Below are positions 12,373 to 24,718 of a stretch of DNA of 64,000 nt, piece after piece. The position numbers were made by a program, and so were the translations under genes. How positions within the stretch are numbered: position 1 is the stretch's first letter; each line of letters begins with the position of its first letter. The DNA comes from Rugalucina vietnamica. Lineage: Eukaryota; Mollusca; Bivalvia; Lucinida; Lucinidae. The notes under the pieces were generated by a model. It did no database searches, was not told the DNA's origin, and saw only the letters and a list, made by a program, of their open reading frames with translations. The stretch covers positions 63,776,812 through 63,840,811 of the forward strand of contig OZ024870.1 of NCBI GenBank assembly GCA_964017185.1. Reading direction: 5' to 3'.

Positions 12373-13015
12373 GTAATGGTCGATTCTTATATTTTTATGC
12401 TTGTTTGCTTTAGTGTGCTTTAATTAAGTGTGATTTAAGCTGTGATTTAATGGTTTACATTCAGTCAAGAGCTGAGGTCAGGTCGGGACGAATTTTACCA
12501 TCCGAAATGTGAGCTAGACTGTGTAGCCAGTGATAGAACCCAAGGTACATGTAAGGGGAATAGAGGAATATATCTCAGCAAAAGTACATGCACACCTTAC
12601 AGAACAATGGCTGAGCCTTAGTTTTAATGGAATTAAATTCTCAGTAGAACCCAGTGTGGTTTTGACAGGCCTGTCATTCGCAGCCAGTATTGTTATTCGC
12701 AGTTTAACGGAAAACTGTAATGGCGTGTAGGTCTACATGTATTTAGTTCAGAAAATCAGCAACAATGTTGGCATGGTGAACTTTTAAAAACATGTAAATA
12801 CAAAACTCTGGTTTCTTTCAAAAATTGCAAATTGTTTAATTCGAGTGCTCAGTGTGATGCTGAGATCAATAATTTAGCGTCTATTTCACACTAAATGAAA
12901 AATAAGAAAACCGTAATTATAAAAAAAAGTCAACATGCCGATAACTTTGCTGGTGACGATCGACCTAGAAAACAATCCCAACGCTTCATAATACGCTTTT
13001 AAATTTCTGTTTTAG

Positions 13016-13957
13016 ATTATCCAGAATGCCTGGTCTGACGCCGCTATAACCGAAGTTTACGTCCCACAGACCGACGTCTGGCTACCCGATCTTGCCCTAC
13101 AGAATGGATACGAGTCCCTCGCTGGTTTAGGAAGCTCGTTCCTGTACGTGAATGTCTTGAAGAATGGGACCGTCACCTGGAAACCATACCAGGTGTTTGA
13201 GAGCACGTGCGACGTTGACGTTTTGTACTTTCCGTTCGATAAAACCACGTGCAGCATGAATTTTGTCATCTGGAGTAATACGAAAGATCTTGTGAAAATA
13301 ACTATGGGTGCAGTTGGTTTAAGTACGGAATACTACCAAGAGTCGAGCCAGTGGTACATCACGTCGACGTCAGCGGCGAATTACGAAACCACGACAACGT
13401 CGGGCGTGACGTTTTCGTTAAATATGAAACGAAAACCATTATTCTATCTCTTGAACATTTTAATACCCGTCGTGATGCTCGCGGTCTTGAACATTTTCGT
13501 CTTCGTTTTACCAGCGAGCTCGGGAGAGAAAGCCGGGTTTTCTGTAACGGCTTTCTTGGCGTTCGTTGTATTTCTTACCATTATTAGCTCCAAGCTTCCG
13601 CAGAATTCCAAACGCCTGTCCCTGTTTGACGGCTATCTTTTCCTCATGACGCTACTGAGCACGCTGATCGTGGTGGTGACAATGATTCAACTACGATTAT
13701 TTAACCGAGACGCAAGTCAGCCCATACAGAACGCACTACACGGACTAGTCGGTTGCGTTCGGAAGATCAAATGTAAAATCTGTATAGGAAAAGGTCACGT
13801 GGCCTATGACGAGGAGCAGCGCCGTAGAAAGGAAGAGGAAGTGACGTGGACCAGCGTCTGCAGCTCATTAGATTTCGTATTTTTCTGGACTTTCCTCATT
13901 TTGATGATACTGTTGACAGTTCTGTGTGTAACAATAACTGCAGTGGCGTCGCAATGA
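13016..13957 (+). CDS. Cys-loop (nicotinic-like) receptor subunit B, exon 2
   Basis: The second and last coding exon follows acceptor TTTTAG at 13010-13015 in phase 0. With exon 1 it gives a 409-residue protein. Visible features are VWLPDLALQN, the Cys loop between Cys161 and Cys175 (FPFDKTTC), M1 to M3 (starting FYLLNILIPVVMLAVLN), the SGEK signature before M2, a short basic M3-M4 loop, and M4 ending about three residues before the stop. There is no adjacent Cys pair in loop C (NYETTTTSGV). Identity to subunit A is high across the whole exon, indicating tandem duplication with inversion. The role is inferred as a neuronal or peripheral cation channel subunit; the partner and agonist cannot be deduced. 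Confidence 0.9.
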   Translation: MIQNAWSDAAITEVYVPQTDVWLPDLALQNGYESLAGLGSSFLYVNVLKNGTVTWKPYQVFESTCDVDVLYFPFDKTTCSMNFVIWSNTKDLVKITMGAVGLSTEYYQESSQWYITSTSAANYETTTTSGVTFSLNMKRKPLFYLLNILIPVVMLAVLNIFVFVLPASSGEKAGFSVTAFLAFVVFLTIISSKLPQNSKRLSLFDGYLFLMTLLSTLIVVVTMIQLRLFNRDASQPIQNALHGLVGCVRKIKCKICIGKGHVAYDEEQRRRKEEEVTWTSVCSSLDFVFFWTFLILMILLTVLCVTITAVASQ

Positions 13958-14001
13958 AAACAGTAACTGTAAATTTGGTTTGGATATTGTCTAATGCCCA
14001 T

Positions 14002-14273
14002 GGCCCAGTTGTTCAAAATTAATGACATCGTTAGTTAACGATTCGTTCAAATTTCAAATGGCAATATTACAAATACACTGTTATTTTTTGTTGATAAAAT
14101 GTGAAAATCCTTTGCAATGCAAAGGATTCTCACATTTTATCAGCAAAAAATTACAGTTGCTACATTCTCAACAAAAATAACATTGTATTTGCTTACAATG
14201 TAGTCGGCATTTACTTAACAAGTTGAGGTCTTAACGATGACATTCACCTAACGAAGTTTTGAACAACTGGGCC
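14002..14273. mobile_element. MITE D copy 1 (palindromic)
   Basis: Terminal inverted repeats GGCCCAGTTGTTCAAAA and complement flank a central palindrome (ATCCTTTGCAATGCAAAGGAT). The sequence is largely self-complementary along its whole length. Related copies are at 58024-58266 and 61813-62025. No target duplication is clear. It lies just downstream of the receptor B stop codon, possibly within the 3' UTR or beyond. Confidence 0.75.
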
Positions 14274-14344
14274 CTTGTTAATATTTATTTAGATATGATG
14301 TCTAGAACAGATAGGCTAATGGCCAGTAGGGCAAACCCTCCCCC

Positions 14345-17300
14345 CCCCCCCCAGGGGGAATTTTCTGCACCATGATTTTCTGAAAGTATAGTGAAAAAGC
14401 TATCAAATCCTGTTTTCTGCCATCTGGAAGTGAAAGCGTTTGCGTTTTACGCTATGTTTTATTATATGACCTGATACCATCTTTTGTATAGAAATAATGG
14501 GGGTAGGCGTAGAAAATCGATCATACCTCTGCTGTTACTAATCCTAGACCATCGAACTTGGTCTTTTTTTAAAGCTTAGGCATAGCTCTTTCATTCTATG
14601 ATAAGTAATGCAAAATATCTACTTTGCATATTCATGAAGATTAATGAAAACATGAAAATGGTAGAAAATCATTAAAAACCCATAAACTCATTTCAGGCCT
14701 AAACTATCGTTGTGACAAATTTATATTGCACCATTTGGACATATTTCATAAATTTATTGTTGTCATGAGCCTATGTGAAAATTATCTCATTTGTATATTC
14801 ATGAATATTAATTAAAAAGTAAAAAATCATGGAAAAATGGGTGTATACATATAGTATCATTTGTACCTGGGCTGTTGATAAACATGGAACACTAATGTGG
14901 AATCAAATGAATGCTATGGCCATGTTCTATCACCATTATACATATAATACATGTATTTAAGGATATAAAGGTCATCTATTTTTTCATGAATATTAATGAA
15001 AACTATAAATCACAGAGAAATAATGAAAAAATGAACTGGTATACCTACAGAATGACTTGTATCGGATTATTTCTGTTAGTTTTATATTTTTTGTGTATAG
15101 AATATGATCCTGTCAATCAATTGATACCAATTTCAGTTCTCTAGAGCTTTTGGTTGCTGAGATATTGTCAATTCTATTGGTATATTCCCTTCATTTGTCT
15201 ATGTTTTTTCTCTTATATCTAAAGTTTTCTTAAATTTTGGCCACAAGATAGTCAACTTTTTCCTGTATATTATTATATAATTATAAATTATTGTCATATC
15301 TATCATTTGATACCAATTTCAGCTCTCTAGGATTTTTTGTTGTTGAGATATAAACGTTTATATTGGTATACCCCTCCATTTTTCTTTGATTTTTATCTAA
15401 TATTTTAAGTTCTCATCAATATTCAAACAACAAGAAAGTTAGATTATTTATATGTTTAATCATACAATAATAGAACATTATCATACCAATCATCTGATAC
15501 CAATTTCAGCTCTCTAGAGCTTTTGGTTGCTGAGTTATTAACCTTTTCATTGGTATACCCCCTCCATTTTTCTGTGATTTTTCCCTTAAATTTAAAGTTT
15601 TTATCAATATTCGAAAAACAAGAAAGTCAGAATGTTTTTGTGTCTTATCACATGGTTATAGAACATAATCCTAGCAATGATTTGATACCAATTTCAGCTC
15701 TCTAGAGCTCTTGGTCACCGAGATATTAGCAATTTTATTGGTATACCTCCTTTCTTTGGCAGTGGTTTTTCTGCTATAACTTATGTTTTCTTAAATATTT
15801 CAGCAACAAGAAAGTAAGCTTGTTTATATATCTTATTACATGATTGTAGAATATTGTCATAGCAATCATTTGATACTAATTTCAGCTCTCTGAGACATTG
15901 GGTTGCAGAGTTATAAACGCTTACATTGGTATACCCCCTCCGTTTTTCTTTGAGTTTTATCTAATATTAAAAGTTATCTTCAATATTTGAACAACAAAAA
16001 AGTTCGATTATTCAAATGTCTTATCACATGATTATAGAACATTATCAAACCAATCATTTGATAATGATTTCAGCTTTCTAAAGCTATTGGTCACTGAGAT
16101 ATTAGCAATTTTATTGGTATACCTCCTTCCTTTGGCAGTGATTTTTCTGCTGTATCTTATGTTTTCTTAAATATTTGAGCAACAAGAAAGTAAGCTTGTT
16201 TATATATCTTATTACATGGTTATAGAATATTGTCAAAGAAATCATTTGATACACATTTCAGCACTCTAGGACATTTGGTTGTTGAGATATAAACGTTTAT
16301 ATTGGTATACCCCCTCCATTTTTCTTTGATTTTTATCTAATATCTAAAGTTCTCATCAATATTCGAACAACAAGAAAGTAAGATTATTTATATGTCTAAT
16401 CATACACTTATAGAATATTATCGTACCAATCATTTGATACCATTTTCAACTCTCTAGAGCAATTGGTCACTGAGATATTAGCAATGTCATTGGTATACCC
16501 TCTTCCTTTGGCAGTGATTTTTCTCTTATATCTTAAGTGTTCTTAAATATTTGAGCAACAAAAAAATCAGCTTGTTTATATATCTTATTACAAGGTTATC
16601 GAATAATGTCAACGCAATCATTTGACACCAATTTCTGCTCTCTATGGCTTTTGGTTGCTGAGATATAAACATTTCTATAGGTATAACCCCTCCAATTTCT
16701 CAGATTTTTCTACTATATTTATTAATTTCATCAATAGTCGAACAGCAGAAAAGTCTGATTGTAAATGTATCTTATTTCAGGGTTTTAAAATGTTATCATA
16801 GCAATCATTTGTTATAAGTTTCAACTCTCTATGGCCTTTGGTTGCTGAGATATGAACATGTCTGTAGGTATACCCCCTCCATTGTTCTGTGATTTTTCTC
16901 TTCTATTGAAAGTTCTTATCAATATTTGAACATCAAGAAAGCCAGATTCTTTCTGTATCTTATCACATGATTATAGAACATTATCATAACAATCATTTGA
17001 TACACATTTCAGCTCTCTTAGAGTTTTTGGTCACCGAGATATTAGCAATTTTGTTTGGTATACCCCTTTCTTTATCTGTTTCTTTTCTAATAATTATCTG
17101 AACTTCTTTTTAATATTTGAGCATTGTATACCCCTTTCTTTATCTGTTTCTTTTCTAATAATTATCTGAACTTCTTTTTAATATTTGAGCATTAAGAAAG
17201 CCGGCTTGTTTATATATCTTATTACATGATTATAAAACATTGCCAAAGCAATCATTTGATACCTATTTCAGCTCTCTATGTCAATCAGTAGCCAAGATAC

Positions 17301-17990
17301 ATGTGGGTAATAGAGGTGTACCAAAATAATTCCTCTGCTTATTAGGGGTGGGGGTGATCACTCAAATGGACATTAAAGTGATCCTCTGACCAAATTGGCA
17401 CCCATGAGCAATTGGTCTAAGGTTGCAAGGTACATCCTACAACCCACTCAAACCCTTAAATGGCAATAGAGTAAATTTTGATTTTTGTCATTTTCATTAA
17501 TATTCATGAAAAAATGCAAATGAGAAAATTTTTATTAAGGTCCATGGCGTCAACAAATTTGTCAATAGTATTTATTGGTACAATAACAATGAGCCACAAT
17601 GATAGTTTAGGCCTGAAATAGTTTTTATGGGGATAATTGATTTTTAACTGTTTCGTTTTTCATTTTAATGTTTTAATGAAAATTCGTGAATATGCAAATT
17701 AGATATTTTCCATTACTTATTATTGGATAAAAGGGCTATGTATAAGCATTAAAATGAGACCAAGTTCAACGGTCTAGGATAAAAAACAAGTGAGATATCT
17801 TCAGTTTTCTATGTGTACCCCCATTATTAAACCGCAAAAATTGAATATATAGGGCAATATAATGAAACATAGCATAAAACGCAAACGCTTCCACTTCCAG
17901 ATGGCAGAAAACAGGGTTTGATAGCTTTTTCAATGTTCTTTTAGAAAATCATAGTGTAGAAAATTCCCCCTGGGGGGGAGGGGGGGGGGT
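14345..17990. mobile_element. Long-TIR element with a 188-bp satellite core
   Basis: Inverted arms run from a poly-C tract and CAGGGGGAATTTTCT (14341-14370) to the mirrored CCCCCTGGGGGG tract (about 17960-17990). Complementarity extends roughly 500-600 bp inward, including GAAGTGAAAGCGTTTGCG and complement and a GACCAAGTTC-type block. The interior is a tandem array. No coding frame of note exists, so it is presumably non-autonomous. Confidence 0.75.
15115..17290. repeat. 188-bp tandem repeat, about 12 units
   Basis: The landmark GATACCAATTTCAGCTCTCT recurs near 15122, 15309, 15497, 15685, 15871, 16060, 16248, 16436, 16624, 16811, 17000 and 17258. The period is 187-188 bp except for the last interval, lengthened by a 69-70-bp internal duplication (about 17058-17195). 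Units diverge moderately, with a GGTATACCCCCTCCATTTTTC block in most of them. Confidence 0.85.
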
Positions 17991-18350
17991 ATGGGTAGCT
18001 AAAAGACTAAGACTTCAATTTTCCTTGTAGTACAGAACATGGAAACGATCTGACTTGTGAACGTACGTGATACCAAGGACAGTATATCGAGATATAGGGT
18101 CCTTGGTGATACTAACACTTTTCCTTGTTTGTTGTTATTGAAAATCCTCTTGTTAGTGAACCCAGAGAGTCCAGATATAACTGAAATATGGAATCATTTT
18201 CATGGAATTTACATTTACTTTCCTTACAAGCGTCAAAAACACTGTTGCATAGCTAGTGCACATTGGACAACGGCCCTCGAAACTATGACTTCCGAGACTG
18301 AATGGTGCAAAAAGGGATCAAACTTATAATCTGCAATTTCTATACCCGAC

Positions 18351-19573
18351 AAAAAAGAAACGCAATGGTCATAAATTCAATTTTTCCTGGAAAACTACAT
18401 ATGGCATAGAAAAATTGTTAATAAAAATGATTTGAAAGAAGGATCATTCGACAGTACATTCCTGAATTTTCATTGCAATATGTCATTTCAATATATTATG
18501 ACGCGTCTTTGAACGCAGTAGGGGTCAGTTTTCACTTCAATAAGATGTGTGTCCTCCGTTACTCGGCACACGCTGTGCATCATCTCCGCATAGACCTGAT
18601 GATAGTCCTAATGGTATCCTGTGGGATCATGGCGTCATTCAGCCATCATAATTTGCTGCCGTATAAGGACGTGATGGCGATTTCTTACGTTATGCCTCAA
18701 TACGTCCCATACATGTTCTATTGGGACCAAATTTGGACTGTAACCGTTTGGGTAGTTTCATTGTCATTTCGAGTTCTGTTAACCCATATTTGACGAATGG
18801 ATTTTCCCATCACTATCATTTGGACGAGTCCACTTTCGTTTTTAGGGGCATCAGGTGTGATTTTTAAATTTTATTCAATTTTTCGATGAAAATTCTCTAA
18901 GCAAACATAATAGCCCCAGATGGGACGCCGCGTTCTGCGGCGTCACATCTGGGGCTATTCTGTTTGCCTATGTCCCACAAAAGGGACGCCAGGATTAAAT
19001 GAGTTAATGTCATTGGCTATTGACGTTGCCGGTCGGAAACGATCACGAAGCGATGCGAAACGAATGTGACGATCATCAGCATTCGACAAACTTCTATGAC
19101 GTCCTGATCGAGGCGCAACATTCACATTGCATGTCTGGAAACGACGTCTCAGACGACCAACTGTATAGTAGCAGAATTACCGTTCAACGCCCTAGCGACG
19201 TTTGCGATACTTTGACCAGCAGATAACACCGATGCACCGATGCAATAGTCTGCAGCCATGGCATAACAACGTTTAAAACACAATCAAAAATCAAAAGCAA
19301 TATCCATATACACTGTAATATCAAAAATCAAAAGCAATATCCATATACACTGTAAATTTCATGTAAACAGTAACCATAAACGAACGCACGGAAATCATGC
19401 CCATCGATTTCATGGAAGCAATTTTTTCATGCTTATCCGTAAGGTATTGACATTCTTTTATGCTATGTCAAAATTTCAACAAGATTCGGTCAAAATTGCA
19501 AATTTAGACATTTTTAAAACGTGCTACAAAAGGTAAACTAATGGGAAAATCTCACCATTGCGTTTCTTTCTTT
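18351..19573. mobile_element. TIR element, candidate DNA transposon remnant
   Basis: AAAAAAGAAACGCAATGGT at 18351-18369 is matched by its complement with one or two extra bases at about 19553-19573. A 106-codon open frame inside (18473-18793) has no motif I recognise. The element also contains palindrome family E at about 18790-19000. The superfamily is not assignable. Confidence 0.45.
18895..19000. repeat. Palindrome family E, copy 1
   Basis: AATAGCCCCAGATGGGACGC and its near-complement GTCACATCTGGGGCTATTCT face each other around a GCGTTCTGCGGC tip. Outward sequences GCAAACA and TGTTTGC are also complementary. Diverged relatives lie at about 56935-57015 and 63880-63960. Confidence 0.65.
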
Positions 19574-19575
19574 TT

Positions 19576-20460
19576 TTCACCTTACTGCTGGTAAAAATGA
19601 AACATTTCTGTTATCAAGGTACACGTAACTCATTTTGTACGCATTTTACGCTTGAGGACTTACACTCAACAAGACCAGTCTTTAAGTCAGACTAGACTAC
19701 CTGTAAAATTAGGCGGTGGCTACAGATACGGCCCTTTTCTCTAGCCAATACAGGTTAAATATACGGCTCTGTACGATCAGCATTTCCAGTCGTGCGGCCT
19801 TATTTTATAAAGACATTGGCTTTGAAAATCAAGTATGTTTAGCCTAAAAATACCAATCATAATTTGTTTCAGTTTCATTTAGAATAATCAAACTTTAAGC
19901 CAAATGAATCAGACGGACAAAACACTAATAAAAGATCGTTGGTCTAAAAGGCATTACCTGCCCAGCAGGCACATGACGTCAGAATGACGTCAGATCGACG
20001 TCGCATCGACGTTGATATGACGTCATTTTGACGTCATGTGCCCGCTGGGTGGGCACTTTCAGGAGATATCAGCCTAAAAACCATGTGACATACTCCGTTC
20101 TTTCTTCAATCTCGACAACAGTGATACGGAGTCGAGTATCACATTGATCCTGCACATTCCCATAGAAAATTGATAGTGTGTCTGTTTGCTCGTGCAAAAC
20201 TTTTAAAATGGCAAGAAATTTTAAACTTTTATTTGACAATAGAAATTATTAAATTTGATGACTAATTTGATGACTAGCCTGCTTTTTTTAGATTGATATA
20301 GAAGAACCTTCTGCAAGTATTTTCAGTCATTTCATAAGTGTTTTATGTTATTTTTCATAGCTTTAAGTGTCTGTCATGAATTTGTTTCATTGTTGTTACT
20401 GCTTTACAGGACTGTCCCCCAATTGCTGTTTTGGTGTTTTTGGTGTCATTTGAAACTTGT
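19576..20460. other. Non-coding stretch with a CRE-like palindrome
   Basis: No exon is visible. The notable feature is 19968-20052, where GCCCAGCAGGCACATGACGTC faces its near-complement around internal GACGTC/GACGT repeats, making an imperfect palindrome of about 85 bp. This looks like a small palindromic transposable-element tip or a very short MITE rather than a promoter. Confidence 0.5.
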
Positions 20461-20714
20461 TTTACATGTATAACAGAAACTGCTGACTCCGATTAAAGAA
20501 ATAATTCCTTGGTTTTTGATGATTGTTTAATAGCCATTGGGTGCAAATATGTGCATGGTGGCCATCTTTATGAACACATTAGTTCCCCATTCTGGCTTTG
20601 ATTCGCCAAACAATTTTTAAAAGTAGATCTTTGAAAATGGTGGACGACACTGCTACCAGACACCTGCTTATCCTATAAGCCCACCTTGTAAGCCTACTGC
20701 TCAGGTGAGCTGAA
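20460..20714. mobile_element. Hairpin-ended family 1, 5'-truncated remnant
   Basis: The segment contains the family-1 block GTGGCCATCTT and a TGGCTTTGATTCGCC block, and ends with the degraded terminal hairpin GCCTACTGCTCAGGTGAGCT. The 5' end could not be found. Confidence 0.5.
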
Positions 20715-21136
20715 AAGGTCACACTAGACAAAGCACGCAAACACCGGATGTGGAATGGACAAGAAACATATGCAAATGGATACTAACAGCTCACAATTTT
20801 GCTTGATTTTATTAGCCATTGGGCAACCATTGGTGTTATGTGTTGATATGTGACAGAGAATTCATAGAAGGAACACTATCAATACAACATAGTCTAAAGT
20901 TTATCATTTATTTCATATAAGGAGTGACATGAATAGGTTTCGGTTAGGAATTATCATACTTTTAAGAATGATGAAAACGTAAAAAGAAAATCTGAGCTGA
21001 AATTCACATTAACCATCAAATGTCAATATACTGAATTACAGTACATCCAGTTTTAGTACATAGCTTGTCATTAAAGCTATGTACACTGACTGGAAACATA
21101 ATGACAGAAACCTCTTTTTTTCCATCATAATATGTG
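20715..21136. other. Non-coding stretch
   Basis: I see no exon or structured repeat here, only AT-rich sequence with a short inverted pair (TACATAGCTTGTCA near 21057 and ATGACA...AGCTATGTAC near 21064-21082). Confidence 0.4.
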
Positions 21137-22457
21137 ACCAGAGGACCAATGGTCCTGTAAACGCTCACCTGAGACCTGAGATATATACATGTACCAATAA
21201 ACTTGTTAGACTAGAATGGTACAATGCATGTATATAACCCTAGGGCAGTGTCAGAATAATTCCTGGAGTCAATGTCTTTTTCAAATCATAAAAATTCAGT
21301 CCATTTGCCGTGCAAGTTTTGTCTTTCAAATGACATTTTAACAATTTTCTCCATTCAAATGCATGGGCGATCTAAGTTGACCTTGCCTTGAAATAGGTCA
21401 AGGTCATCCCAATGTCATGATTTATACAAATTTTGTAGACCTCTGTTCCTTAATGCTTCATGCCAAGTTTCAAAATCATAGGCCTTCTGGTTCTGAAGAA
21501 GAAGATTTTTAAAAATTTTTGCTATTTATAGCCATGGTGGCCATCTTGGTCATGTGACCTTGACCATTTATATAAACTTTCATTTCCTCTTCCTAAGGAT
21601 GCTCCACATAAAGTTTGGCTTTGCTTGGCTAAGCAGTTTCTGAGAAAAAGCTGTTTGAATATTATGGTCATCTCCATGTATATAGCTCCGGGGCAGGGGC
21701 AGACAACCCCTGGGCCTGAAATATTTTCATAAGCATAAGTCTTCTGTCCATTTACTCATTCCTAACAAGTTTTCTGCCATTACATGAAACCCCTGGGACC
21801 AAAATGTTTCCATATAACACACACATTCTGTCCATTTGCTCATTCTCAGCATGTTTTCTGCCATTCAATGACATTTTCCCACTTTTCCCCATTCAAATGC
21901 ACAGGCGACCAAAGTTTATGTTGCTGTAAAATAGGTCAAGGTCATCCAAGGGTCATGATTTGTATTATTAACTTTGTAAAGCTCCTCTCCCTGATGTTTC
22001 ATGCCAAGTTTCAAAATCAAAGGCCCTCTGGTTCTGGAGGAGAAGATTCTCATATGTTTTTTGCTATTTATAGCCATGGCGGCCATCTTGGTCATGTGAC
22101 CTGGACCATTTATATAAACTTTTTCTCCCTCTTCCTAAGGATGCTCCACATGAAGTTTGGCTTCGATTGGCCAAGCGGTTTCAGAGGAGAAGATATTTCA
22201 ATATTATGGAAATATACATGTATATAGCCCCGGGGCAGGGGCAGACAACCCCAGGGGCCAAAATTTTTCCATGAACATTTATTTTCTGTCTATTTGCCTA
22301 TTCCCAGTAAGTTTTACCCATTTAATAGCATTTTACCATTTTTTCGCATTCAAATGCATTGGCGACCTAAGTTGACCTTGCCGTAAAATAGGTCAAGGTC
22401 ATCGCAGGGTCATGATTATGCCCCCAACTTTGAAAAAGTTGGAAGGGCATATTGCTT

Positions 22458-22514
22458 TCGGCTTGTCTGTCTGTCTGTCTGTCTGTCTGTGTGTGTGTGT
22501 GTGCGTGTGTGTGT
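22458..22514. repeat. TCTG/TG microsatellite
   Basis: A tract of consecutive TGTC tetranucleotides passes into TG dinucleotides just inside the 3' hairpin of the minus-strand family-2 element. It occupies the position held by GACG-type or GAAC-type tracts in the other families. Confidence 0.9.
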
Positions 22515-22519
22515 TAACT

Positions 22520-24050
22520 TTTGAATGGTGAATGTTAGGGATTTGAAATTTCATGTGTGTATTCCTCATGAAAAAATAGTTGACCCGTATTTTTTTTCTT
22601 GTCTGAGTTATGCCCCTTTTCTGAGTCATTTCCCTTTGAAAACAAAATTTGAAAATCTTGTGTGCAAGATATCTCGAAAAGTATTTCAGCTAGAGCCTTC
22701 ATATTTGGTATACTGGTTGGGGCTGATGCGTAGATGACCTGATCAACTTTTGAGAACTTTCCGTCAAATTTTGACAAAAATACGGAATTTTGAAATTTTG
22801 ATTGATTTTTCCACTTTTCGGTGAAATTTGAAACTTTTGAACGGTGAATGCTAGGGTTTTGAAATTTCATATACAGATTCCTCATGAAAAAATAGTTGAC
22901 GCGTATTTTTTTTCTTGTCTGAGTTATGCCCCTTTTCTGAGTTATTTCCCTTTGAAAACAAAATTTGAAAATCTTGTGTGCAGATATCTCAAAAAGTATT
23001 TAAGCTAGAGCCTTCATATTTGGTATACTGGTTGGGGCTGATGAGTAGATGACCTGATCAACTTTTGAGAACATTCCGTCAAATTTTGACAAAAATACGG
23101 AATTTTGAAATTTTGATTGATTTTTCCACTTTTCGGTGAAATTTGAAACTTTTGAACGGTGAATGCTAGGGTTTTGAAATTTCATATACAGATTCCTCAT
23201 GAAAAAATAGTTGAAACGTATTTCTTTTCTTGTCTGAGTTATGCCCCTTTTCTGAGTCATTTCCCTTTGAAAACAAAATTTGAAAATCTTGTGTGCAAGA
23301 TATCTCGAAAACTATTTAAGCTAGAGCCTTCATATTTGGTATACTGGTTGGGGCTGATGAGTAGATGACCTGATCAACTTTTGAGAACTTTCCGTCAAAT
23401 TTTGACAAAAATACGGAATTTTGAAATTTTGATTGATTTTTCCACTTTTCGGTGAAATTTGAAACTTTTGAACGGTGAATGCTAGGGTTTTGAAATTTCG
23501 TATACAGATTCCTCATAAAAAAATAGTTGACCCGTATTTTTTTCATGTCCAAGTTATGCCCCTTTTATGAGTTATGTCCCTTTGAAAACAAAATTTGAAA
23601 ATATTGTGTTAAAGATATCTGAAAAAGTATTTAAGCTAGAGCCTTCATATTTGGTATACTGGTTGGGGCTGATGAGTAGATGACCTGATCAACTTTTGAG
23701 AACTTTCCGTCAAATTTTGACAAAAATAGAGAATTTTGAAATTTTGATTGATTTTTCCACTTTTCGGTGAAATTTGAAACTTTTGAATGGTGAATGTCAG
23801 GGTTTTGAAATTTCATATACAAATTCCTCATGAAAAAATAGTTGACCCGTACTTTTTTCATGTTCAAGTTATGCGCCTTTTTGGAGTTATGCCCCTTTTA
23901 AAACAAAATTTGAAAATCTTGTGTGCAAGATACCTGAAAAAGTATTTAAGCTAGAGCCTTCATATTTGGTATACTGGTTGGGGCTGAAAAGAAGATCACC
24001 CGATTAATTTTTTAGGACTTTCCGTCAAATTTTGACAAAATAACTCCATT
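22520..24050. repeat. About 310-bp tandem repeat, 5 units
   Basis: The landmark CTTCATATTTGGTATACTGG recurs near 22697, 23010, 23327, 23644 and 23956, giving a period of 313-317 bp. Each unit also contains a TTCCGTCAAATTTTGACAAAA block and a TATGCCCCTTTTCTGAG block. This is the core of family-2 copy a. Confidence 0.85.
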
Positions 24051-24718
24051 TTGAAATTTTTACTCCATTTCTAACTTGTATGCAAAAGTTTCTGGATCGA
24101 GGTCAAAAACACAGGCAACCGAACAGCTTCTTTAGGAAATTAAATTTCACATCATTCAAATGAAATAAATGAATCATACAGGCTGCCGGTTTAGGGACAA
24201 GCATACAGTTGGGGGCATAGTGTTTTACAAACACGCATTTCTAGTTTATATAAACTTTGTGACGCTTCTTTCTGTGATGCTTCATGCCAAGTTTCATAAT
24301 CATAGGCCTTCTGGTTCTGGAGAAGAAGACTTTTAAAGGTCTTTGCTAGAAGATTTTTAAAGGTTTTTGCTATTTATAGCCATGGTGGCCATCTTGGTCA
24401 TGTGCCCTGAACCATTTATATAAACTTTTTTCCCTCTTCCTAAGGATGCTCCACATGAAGTTTGGCTTTGATTGACCAAGCGGTTTCAGAGGAGAAGATG
24501 TTTCAATATTATGGAAATACACATGTACATGTATATAGCCCTGGGGACAACCCCCAGGGGCCAAAATTTTTCCATAAACATTAATTTTCTGTCTATCTGC
24601 CTATTCCCAGTTTTACCCATTTAATAGAATTTACCATTTTCCCCCATTCAAATGCATTGGCGACCTAAGTTGACCTTGCTGTAAAATAGGTCAAGGTCAT
24701 TGCAGGGTCATGATTTAT

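Larger units (their letters stand above)
22418..24246 (-). mobile_element. Hairpin-ended family 2, copy a
   Basis: On the minus strand the element begins AACTAGAAATGCGTGTTTGT (hairpin TGTTTG/TAAAACA), then CACTATGCCCCCAACTG. It ends with (CA)n, (CAGA)n, CAATATGCCCTTCCAACTTT and a closing AAGTTGGGGGCAT. The interior is a tandem array of about 310-bp units. Removing it rejoins the host family-1 sequence as CATGATT/TATATAAAC with no duplicated bases. Confidence 0.8.

Noticed and set aside
18473..18793. 106-codon open frame inside the TIR element
   Set aside because: No transposase motif (DDE, HTH) was recognised and there is no splice or homology support.
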